From Selaginella moellendorffii (taxonomy: Eukaryota; Streptophyta; Lycopodiopsida; Selaginellales; Selaginellaceae): 64,000 nucleotides of DNA. Each line of letters begins with the position of its first letter. Positions within the stretch are counted from its first letter, which is position 1. The stretch lies in assembly GCF_000143415.4 (NCBI RefSeq), contig NW_003314264.1:1614480-1678479 (forward strand). The letters are read 5' to 3'. The notes under the pieces are model-generated. The model saw only the letters and a program-made list of their open reading frames with translations. It ran no database searches and had not been told where the DNA came from. Of this stretch, positions 54,577 through 64,000 are shown one piece after another. Position numbers and translations under genes: made by a program.

Positions 54577-57500
54577 TCACTCGGTTTTGGTGTACTCGAG
54601 GAGAATGTGGGGGGAGCGATAGATTTTCACCAGCGTCCAGAACAATCCTTCTTCCAGTGCCAGTTCTCTTTCAGCGCGTGCCGCGTATATATCTTCGCAG
54701 ATCGCTATCAATCTGCGAAAGCGAAGAAGCGGTCGACTTAACGCAAGCGAAAAGCATGAAAATCGATCAGCACAGACCTGTCGCACGATGGGAAGTTCTC
54801 GTACGGAATCCTCATTCTCAAGTCCGCGCACTGCAGCCGGATGAAACGACCGACTGCTAGGACGAAGGTGATGTACAAGCTCCAGATGTTGAATTTGCTG
54901 AGGGTGTCGCCGATCAGTCCCTCTGCATTGACACAGTTAGCCAGCCACGAAGCTTTACGTTTGATTTTACTTGGGACTTCCTCCGAAACCGCAATGGCCA
55001 TTGGGCCGGTCACGTCTCCGCAAACACCGCTTGAAGATACGTTAAACGACCACCACGCTTGAGTTTCTCTATTCAAAGTAAGGTTGCCAGACACAGTCGC
55101 GGACTGTAAAGCAGGAAACGTTAGAACACATAGAAGAGATAGTTTCGACACTTACGGTTTGCTCTAGCAAGCGAGCTTCTCCTCCGCTTGTCACTCTAAA
55201 GTACCTCGGATAGAGATCGGCCACAAGGATAGAACTGAGTGTTCCATTTAGGACCTCTTGCAACTGCTTGATCGCCAAAGGAAGCCCGGTGAAGGTGGCA
55301 GTCTCCTTGCTCTTTGGCCTCTCCCGATGGAAATTCCAGGATGGAACCAGTAAAACTCCCTCAGTGAAAGATTTCACCAGATTTCTCAGTGTCGGCGGTG
55401 GTATCAACCAAAGTGAGTCAGCATCCTCTTCACAGCACACCATCTGTACGTCCTTGCTGTCGAAGGAATCGAGAGCGTTGTCGACATCTATGTCATATCC
55501 ACTGTCTAATATATCTGCCATTGAATGTAGATTGCAAAGCTGACTCCTGTAGAATGTAAAGCTTCCACCAGCGGTCCTGAGACTGATCTCAAAGTGTGCT
55601 TCCGTGATCTCGTTCACGAAGTTGGTAGGATTTCCGCTACTATAAATCTGTAAGAAATCATCATCAGCTATCACAATCAACCATGGGAAGTTCTTTACCA
55701 GCATTGGAGCCCAGATAACGCAGATCAATAGAAGGAAAAGGCAAACACCATTTGTAAACTTGACCCAAATACTTCGCTTCTGTCCCAGCTGATGCTTCTC
55801 TCGCGCAAGTTTATTATCGCACTGCACCAAAAAGAGGCTGGCATAGATATCTTCCAGCTGCACAACGGTCGTCAGACATCTAGTGACGAAGGTAGAAAAA
55901 CAAATCGTGCTTACCTTTAGCCAATCGTACATTGAAAGAGAAGTTGTTGTGCACGACCAGTCGAGTACGCACCGAAGCTCGAACAAGAAAGGCAAGGATC
56001 GGTATATACGAAAGCCAAGCCAGCTCAAGCTGTTGATCTTTCTCGTCAAAAACTGCTCGTACAGCGTGTTTTTGTGTGGCAAACCAAATCGCAATTGCTG
56101 TGCCTGAAACGCCAGAGATAAAGCTTTGAGAAGGAAGAAACCACGAAGCGGAAGAAGCTGAAAGAATGTCCCAGTGTTGTTGTGCTTCAGCTCCATTCCC
56201 CAAACAAAATTTGTTATGTAGCCCGTGAAAAAAATGAGCGTAGCAAAATAGTAAATCACTTTCCCGGTTGCAAACGCACTAAGATACAGTACTCTATCCA
56301 GTACTATGAGGAAGAACAGCGTCTGCATAAATGCCACACGTTAGTCGAAAACTTGACGACGAGAAACCTTACGTACAATGAGGGCGAAAACGTATTCTTT
56401 TGGAAACTGATCCTCGAGCTGGTAGACGTCGAGAAACTCTGGTGTGCTCTTGATGAAAGATTGGTAGAACAATGCCATGTACATGAACGCGATAAGGTCC
56501 GTGCCGAAAACGTAGGCGTAAAGATCAACTTGTCTTCTTCCCCCAGCGATGACAGATAGAATGGGATATGGAAAGTTGGCCTGTTCGAGCAACCCGTCCT
56601 GTTTGGCCTTGACAATCTCTGTGGCAACGTCCGAAGCCGGAGTCAAGGATGTGAAGAGGTCGCTAACAGGCCCTCCCAATGCAGGCGCTGCATGAATAAC
56701 TTCCAGCATAGCGAACGCGGTAGACTCGTCCGTTCCACACTCTAGGCTCTCCACACGCACCCGGCTAGCGTCTTCGAGCACTGCACCGCTGCTGCTGGAG
56801 CTTTCGTACCTCACAACTATTAGCAGCCGGTTGAAAGCGGTCTCAATTCTCTCCGGCTGTATACCGTGTTCGGACCACTTGGAGACGGACAGCTTTACTT
56901 GAACGAAGTGAGGAGGGACTTCGGAGCCGCTCGTAAGAGAACGCCAGCACTTCAAGACGGTTTTCAGGCTTCCAATGCAGTAGCCGGCAATCCACGTCCA
57001 GAACTTCCCGGCTGAAAAGTTCTGGTTTGGATTTTCCAGATCGGGCGAACGTCGGGAAGTGAAGAAAGAATTAGAGTCCGTGGCAAGCATCCACTCCCCT
57101 TCACGGTCTTTGATAGAGTTCTGGACCAAGGTGGCTAGATAGACCAGGAAGAGCGGTAGAACACTCGCCACAAACGACCGGTTCATGTTTCTTCCTGGAA
57201 TCCCGATCTGCTTCAACCATGATGGAAGTTCGTCGTGGCCACAGTGGTTTACCAGTGTCTGGTACATGTACTGAAGCAGGATGAGGATTTCTGTGTACAT
57301 AAGCATTGCTGACCAGAATAGTTGTGTTGGTCCTGGATTCACCAGTAGAGCGTAGAGAAACAGGCACGCAGGATACACCAAAGTAAGGAGGCTGAAGTTC
57401 CATACGTAGACAAGCACGAAAAGCACGTAGCAGACAACGTCTGTGTTTGCAAGGACCAGTGAGTAGACGTAGGTGCTTAGAATGCTCAAGCGCTGGCGTG

Positions 57501-60500
57501 TTTCAAACATAGGAGACTTCTGATCTTCAAGTTTTCCAGGAGAGATGTGCTTGGGTAGTCGCCTTTGATCATCACCTTCATCAGCAGAAGAGCTGCCTGC
57601 TTCATCGGAATCTGGATTTTCAATGTTGAGAAGCCCGACCAGGTTGGCGAGTGCCTTGTTTCCGATGTCATGCATTTGCGCGACACCGTTTTCGAGGAAG
57701 GAAACGCCAGATAGAAGACTATGCTTCATTGAGGGTGTCTTCACCATGCTGTCTTCTTTGTCCAGGTTCTGTAAGATAATTCCCCTGTCCAACACCTCAG
57801 GTTTTATCTCGTTGTCATCCTGTTCCAAAAAGAGTTTCCGCCTCCTTCTACAAGAATCAGCACCAGAGTCACGACGGTGTCCAGAGTGATCAAGCAGGGC
57901 ACTGTCCGAAATGGAGTTAACCAGCCGAGAAGGAGTCCCAGAGGCCGCCGCATCCTTATTTGGCAAGAAACGAGGAATGTTTGATGGAGAAAACGCTTCC
58001 CTGAATTTACTCGCAGAGTTCAGCACGTCCAGACGTAGCTGTAGGGGAACCATTTCCATCTTCATCTTATCCACCTGTAACCGCCTCTGTGATTTCTTTT
58101 CTTCTATCTCTCGAACTCGTTGCAGCTGCTCCTTCTTCCATTCTGCTTTTCTTTCGTGAGCACAGGCCAGCGCTTCAAACTGCTCTGCCGCGAGATAACG
58201 AAGGACCTGCTCGAACTCCTTTGTTCTGAAAACTCGAGACTGCAAGCTTACAAGGCAGAAAATTGTAATGTCCACGAGAGCAGAGCGGGCTGTGATCTTG
58301 AAGCCGTAGTCATATTTGTAGAGACCAAAGATGCTTGACGGCGAGCAACCAGCTACAAATCCAAAGAAAGGCGCTTGGAAGACGAGCGACGCCACTATAA
58401 GACTGAAATTGTATAGCCTCAAGAAGAGAAAAATAGTGTTTCGTCTCCTCATAACTGTAGTTCGCATGTGGAAGAATACCATGGAGAATGCGAGGTAGCC
58501 GAGGTGCAAGAGGTCATATTGTAATGTTCCCGTGATGAAAACTAGCAGCAAAACAGCGTGTAAAAGATGGCGATAGAAAAAGAAACGAAGATAGTCCAGC
58601 CATGTCCAATGAACCGTCGTCTCGTAAGACATCTCTGCCCAGGCTACCCTGTGTGTTGCGGATATGCCAGTCCACTGTAGTGATACAGTTTCGAGCAACT
58701 TATTTGCCCGAAGCTGGAAAGACGTAACGATGAAGACCATAAAATATGCAACTAGCACCTGCCTATCGTCCACCATACCTGTACCAAAAAATAAATTAAG
58801 TTAGTTCGATAGAGTGAGTTGCAAATCCAACTTACCAAGCCAGCAACTCCAACAAAACTTCGACTTTCCCTTCAAGTCAGCCCAGCAATCGTGACAACGT
58901 TTCGTTGATTCATTTGAAACACTCCAAGGTGGCGGGAGCTTTGCCAACGTTGCATACTCGTAGAGGAGTACGCCGGCGAACAGAACTGTGAAGGCAGGCC
59001 ATAGCGGACGAAGCCATTTCTTGCTCAATATAATACATAGCGCGAGTATGAGAATATATAGCAAAGAAAAGACGTTGACAACGGCAAACGCTGCGACCAG
59101 AAGGCATAGCATGATCATCTCGACGCCGAATATTGTGAAAAAATTCTCGAGTATAAACTTCCCCCACATTTTCAAAGCCTGGCATTGGGCTTCGTAAGTC
59201 TCCTGCTTCATAATTAGCGCTCGTCTACTCCATTTCCTGCTTTCCTTTGGTGTCAGAGAAGGAGATCTGTGGACATATTTTTTACTATCAGGCGCTTCAG
59301 CGTTGATAACCTGTTCCGGTTTCCGTATAAGAGGTTCATCAAGACGAGGACTGTGGGGTTGGACGCGATGGAATGTGGCCTGACGACGATCGTCGCTGTC
59401 TGCTCTCCCGCTGAATGGTAGAGAAAACAGCATGCATGGCTCCTCGTTTCGTCGTAAGGAACTTGGTACTTGTTCTAGCCATTGGAAGGAGCAGTATTGC
59501 AGCATGCAAGCCAGTATAACCAGTGTCTTGCTGCGGCTTCCAGCTTCAATACCCCAGGGACCTTCCTCGTATTTACGAAGTCCTAGCCAGTGTATAAGGT
59601 CGGCATTTTGCGCCAAGCAGCCATCCTGCCTATCAACCAGCTGGAACAGATACTCGAGAAATAAAAGCAGCCCAGTATACGCAGCGAAAAGCTGAGAAGA
59701 TAAAGGAGAAGACTTCGGCACGGCACAGGATATCACCAGCATAATAAGGTAGACAAATCCGAAACCGCCAACCGGAAAAATAGAAGCATAAAACACGGCG
59801 ACAAACAAAACTTTTCCACTGTGTAGTATAAGGAGCCGCTTTACGAAGTCAGGTTGCTCATAAAACACGGAAAGTGAATGGAGTCTTCTTCCAAGCAAGA
59901 CTGGGATCGCTCAAATCTGTAGAGCTGCAGGACAGCTAATATAGCTAGAGAATCCCATACGTGAAGGAAGAGAGACGCGTTTCGATCAAAGCCCAAGTCA
60001 CCCTTCAAGTCCACGAGTTTCTCAGCAAATGGCTGCAGGTCGGGAAAAACGCTGAGAAGGTACCGCAAAACAAAAACCAAGCATGTGTAGAGGAAAAGTG
60101 GAGACCATAATATCCATTCTGTTTTCCCGAGCACTTGTCGACCAATAATCCAAAAGAGGAGCAGAGCAAGGAAGCCAAACGCAATATAATTTGGCTCCGC
60201 TGCATAGACTGTAATGAGGACTGTGGCGTATACGATATATGTTCCAAACGAACGGTAAGTTGCACGAAAATGCTCACCAACAGTAGCAAGGTGATTAGTA
60301 ATCCAGTTTTCTGCAGGGAGAAGCTGTGTGAAATTAATGGTTGAAACTAGATGCTTACCAGTAGGGGAAGGTTCGAAATTATATGCAAAGGATTTTGAAC
60401 CGTAAACTGATAACACATAAGGCCTGTATTTCAGAGCACTCTGACGTGCCACTGCTGACAGAGAGCTTATCACTTTGATTCCATGATTCTGAACTGCAGA

Positions 60501-62791
60501 AAAGCACAATAGAGCTGCCACAGGTATGTAATCATGATATGTTGCCTTGTTCCATATCCCTGCAAGTAATTCCAATCGGAGTTCATTAACCAGGATTGAG
60601 TCACCCTTACCTAGTTGAGAGAGAACGGGCTTTAAGATTTTACTATGAGCAGTGATGAGTGCTGAAATCGATTGGAGTTGCAAGATGTAAAGAATAGAAA
60701 TATGCAATTCGCAATAAAGCATGAGATATTGGCGAGTTTTTCTCGCCACGGACGAGCTAAGAAGATAAACCATGAAGAATATCACTGCACATAAGAATGT
60801 TTAGGAAAAGCCTAGAAAGAAACGTGTGTACTTACTATACACCGCATGAACAAATCCACTTCTAAGAGCGACTATAAATATAAGAACAAGTGATATCACA
60901 TGGGTGCTTCTTCGTAGGCACCATGCTATCACCGCAATAAACAGAATCCATTTCTTTCTTAGCTCTGAAAGAAAGAAGTGAAGTTAGATAGGAATGTCCA
61001 CGATAACAGAATGCATACCATCCTCTCGAAAGGTGTCATCTTCAGCGATTCCTTCTACTTCATTGGCACTCTTTAAAATGCTATTTCCCACAAATAAGTC
61101 AGTCGCAACAAGAACACCGAGAGCATATTGGGCCAGAAGGAAAAGTCCAGGTGATGAGTACTTCCAAAGGCCAACTGTCTGCCAAATATCGACGTCCTGC
61201 AAATTCACTAGATATAAAGCCTGTCACTAAAGAGTTGCTAACATACCATCTCAAACCTGGTGGCAAAAACTGTGAAGCCCGCATTGAAAATATATGTACA
61301 TGATGCCCAAGTGAGTATAAAACCAAGTAGCAATCCATTTAGGCGACGTAAAAGGAACAAAGATGGAAATATGTACAATATAATTCCAACATACAGTAGT
61401 AGGAAAAACGCGCAGAAACTTGCGAACTTAAAACTCCAGCAAACAAGAGCGAAAAGGCAAATCTAAACATCAACAGCCACCCGTTAGCTTTGATCACCAA
61501 AAACCCAAAACAACCTACAGGAAAGCCACATGCGAAAAAATACATAGCGACTTTTTTGAAAACAAGAAAACGTTGTTGCTCCGATATCCACCATTGTCTT
61601 GATCTACAACCAAAAGCGATAAATCAGAACCACTAAAACGTGTGTAGTACCTGGCGCTTCTTGGGGAGTTTAAAAGGCCTTGATACAGATTATCCTCGTT
61701 TGCAATCAAAGCCTGCTTTACGTGGTATAAGTCCTTCAAATCTCCAATTGCGAAGCATAGCTACATATACAGTCACATAAATGAAGTGAGTTTCAAAATG
61801 CTTACCAATACAAAGAGTGTTAAAATAGAGATCAGGTGTACTCCTTTTGCCCAATTCATTTCCGCTGATGAGGTTTCAAAGAGTCCGAGATAGTCTACTA
61901 TGTGTAGAAGCCGCGTCGGAAACGAAATTGGTAATTGGCGAACATAGAAAATGATAATGTGCATGGTGTTGTAAACTAGTAAAGGTTGCCATCCCCTAAA
62001 TCGACACAAGCATTTTAGAAAATTCTAACAAGGAAAAAGATGGAGTTTCTACCAAGAGAGCCCGAAGAAGTTGCCGGTCATGGACCAATGAAAAAGCCCA
62101 GTGCAACTACAGACGAAGTAAGGGAAAGCTGCCCAGCATGGGAAAATAGATCCCGCGACTATCTGCAGCGTTGGAAGAACGAAATTCCGTAAGAAAGCTC
62201 TAACTTCAAATGCGTCAAATTCTACACGCGGAAGATTCACAGACATAAGAACAAAAATATAGATGAATGTAACAAGTTCACCTCGAGGTCCAAATTCGAT
62301 CCGTCTTCGCCAGCGTAGCCCATACAAAGAAACTACTCCAACGAGCATTTTCGGTAGGAAAAATAAAAGAATGCCATCGGAATGCTCGAGCCTGTAACAT
62401 GCACAAGCATGAAAATACCGATCTTCATGCAGCAAAGACATCGAAATACCTTGAAACACCAAAAACTTTTGAGATGGACGACTTCCAGAACCGCCAGTCC
62501 CTTCCGACTGTAGCCTGTAGCAATGCAACAGTAACCCCGCAAATTGTTCCAAGCAGAGAAACTCCCAGCGACATCCACAAGGATTGCCATGGTTTTCCAG
62601 ATTGGACTACACAAAACCATATAAAAGAGCAAGATCATAATGAATCGGAGTTTTATCTTACCTTGTCCTTTAAGTTCGTATTGGAACACGAGAAAACTGA
62701 CCAGGAACAAGAGGGAAATCACGCTCCAATTCGTGAATGCAGCTGACAGAAGAACTATCGAGAGGCTGAGAGCAATCACAAAAACGCGCAT
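54577..62791 (-). CDS. PIEZO: PIEZO mechanosensitive ion channel
   Basis: A trimeric stretch-activated cation channel. Nineteen exons: 62791-62662, 62606-62450, 62391-62053, 61995-61806, 61760-61651, 61603-61519, 61462-61247, 61196-61019, 60964-60836, 60784-60611, 60559-60359, 60310-58836, 58778-56377, 56322-55915, 55857-55699, 55647-55156, 55103-54971, 54922-54778, 54712-54577; about 2420 codons, like other plant PIEZOs. Landmarks: NWSVISLLFL at the N-terminus, WDSLAILAVLQLYR, CWSCWLG, RCVLDWSCTTTSLSMYDWLK before the pore module, YSSGNPTN and LYPRYFRVT in the cap, and the end AICEDIYAARAE to LLEYTK. The summed exons are one base short of a multiple of three: exon 12 changes frame near 59890-59900, where one base seems missing. 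The exon at 58778-56377 (2.4 kb) is unusually long. Confidence 0.92.
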
Positions 62792-63088
62792 CGTCCTGGC
62801 CACACGAGAAATCACGCATTATCCCTGTAGATCGATCCAGCTCCCAGAATGCGCTGGCCTGGAGATTACCCGGCGCGATCCAGGAGAAGATTCTGGCGCT
62901 CAATCCAGAAGAGGCGCGGTGGATCCGATTCACGGCATGGCTACACGCAACTCGTTGCTGGCATAAACCCTAGAAGAGCTGTTATTGGAGAGTACTCTGC
63001 CACATTCCTCCCTCCCTTTCTCTCTCTTCACACGCTAAAGCAACGCACAGCGTCGGTGCGACACGTGGCGCAACCTGGCCACGGCGAT
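62792..63088. other. Intergenic region, PIEZO promoter and DUF212 3' end
   Basis: About 300 bp between the PIEZO start and the DUF212 stop. No clear TATA box. An AAACCCTAG telo-box-like word lies near 62967. Confidence 0.5.
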
Positions 63089-64000
63089 TTAGCTTAATCC
63101 AATGGCGTGGGAGATGACTGAGAGGATGGCCCCAAACACAGCACCGGCGAGAACTTGGGATTTTGTGTGACCGGTCGATTCTTTGAGTGGAATGTACTGC
63201 CATCCATCCTCGCTCCCGAGTTCTTGGATCGACACTTCGCCCTCTTTCATGCTGGGAAGATTTTGCGCTGTCTTGAAGAACTTCGTTGATCTGGAGAAAG
63301 GCCCATTGTTGCTGGAATCCACTTCTCTCTCGAAAGCGTTTGATGATTTCGTAGCTCCGACCGGTGCCTCGACGAGCAATTCCGGCCTCGATGATCGGGG
63401 TGCTGGTTCTTTCGAAACTTTGTACTGCGCGAAGGCTATTGTGTTGAGAATCTCGGCGTGTTTGCCGACTTCTCTCCGGACCCCCTGAGATTCCAATGCT
63501 AGAAAAAAAAAAACAAAGACAACAAAGATTTTTTAGAGCACGAACCTGTGCGTCGTACATGACAATCCCAGCGACTACCATCGCGAAGCCGAACAGCGAG
63601 TCCGAAAATCCCCTGGAACCAAAACCCCGGCTTAAGACAACCATTGGCATCGCGAAGAACTCACCAGTTGAGAATAGATTTACCTCTCCAAGCCAAGAGC
63701 AGTCGCGGCGGCAACCATGCTCTATGCAATAGAACAAACGTCACAAACTGGCAAGAAAAAGAAAGAGATGAAAAATCGCACAGCGGCATGAGCGGAGGGT
63801 GTTCCACCGGATCTGAGCATGAGCTTCCAATTGAACCCTTTCCCGGCTACAGCTGCAGTCAATGGCTTCACGAGCTGAGCGGACAATCCAGCGAGAGCTG
63901 CGCTCGCCAAAACCTGGCAAAATCTCAAGGAATCAGGAAAATTTCATCCTAGGATTGTCCAGCTTACATGATTTTGAGGTATTTCTTCCAGCAGGCCGGC
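63089..64000 (-). CDS. DUF212 / YuiD-like membrane protein, 5' end beyond the window
   Basis: Plant members are annotated as acid phosphatase/vanadium-dependent haloperoxidase-related proteins; the true activity is unknown. Exons in the window: 64000-63968, 63913-63782, 63721-63684, 63612-63546, 63484-63089, all in frame. Motifs: LRSGGTPSAHAA (the usual GGMPSSHSA signature, with T for M and A for the second S), ALGLERGFSDSLFGFAMVV (membrane), MYDAQGVRREVGKHAEILN (usual MYDASGVRxxAGxQAxxLN), then a long polar linker and a final membrane segment VLAGAVFGAILSVI. The linker of about 80 residues before the last helix is longer than in typical members. Confidence 0.9.

Noticed and set aside
59841-59898. 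An extra 50-nt intron (GTGTTT...CACAG) in PIEZO to repair the frame
   Set aside because: It would remove the conserved FVKRLL region that other PIEZO proteins keep, so a missing base is the simpler reading.

Overview
The window looks like nuclear DNA of a land plant, most likely a lycophyte such as Selaginella (inference). The evidence is introns of mostly 45-65 bp, plant-type PIEZO, POT1, DUF3754 and DUF212 genes packed 100-300 bp apart, plant-type tRNA-Ala genes and many Ty3/Gypsy LTR elements. A 100-base run of N at 38280-38379 is an assembly gap.

Left three quarters (1 to about 48.6 kb): a head-to-tail tandem array. Each unit holds, left to right, the upstream flank of a histidine-rich gene, a tRNA-Ala(AGC) gene or its remnant, a long AT-rich spacer, a decayed PPR-like stretch, and the His-rich membrane protein gene on the minus strand. 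His-rich start codons lie at 50 (gene cut by the window edge), 23040, 41703 and 48298. The shortest unit is 6.6 kb. The two larger ones are inflated by retroelements to about 23.0 and 18.7 kb. Units 1 and 2 are nearly identical outside the insertions; unit 3 is much more diverged except around the His-rich gene.

Retroelements. (a) A Ty3/Gypsy family with about 174-bp LTRs and a primer site complementary to tRNA-Ala. An old copy (TSD ATCT) is shared by units 1 and 2. An intact young copy is at 8662-13669, and a decayed minus-strand copy is at 15208-20205. Both later copies have their empty sites preserved in unit 2. The intact copy has gag and pol in overlapping frames, joined by a canonical -1 slippery heptamer followed by a predicted H-type pseudoknot. 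(b) A truncated Gypsy with an initiator-Met-like primer site (about 2.77-7.27 kb, minus strand) lies inside the old copy of unit 1. (c) A large non-coding LTR element (LARD-like, 26088-33858, minus strand) with 1.85-kb LTRs and an initiator-Met primer site lies inside the old copy of unit 2.

Right quarter (48.7-64 kb): a compact, gene-dense block, all on the minus strand. In transcription order it holds a DUF212/YuiD-like gene (5' end beyond the window), PIEZO (19 exons), POT1 (8 exons), a DUF3754 membrane protein (13 exons) and a mitochondrial-type HSP20 (2 exons). Exon models were built by hand from splice consensus, reading frame and recalled family conservation, so individual junctions are inferences. 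PIEZO needs one extra base near 59.89 kb to stay in frame. There is no sign that the five genes share a pathway; they appear to be independently transcribed housekeeping and stress genes.
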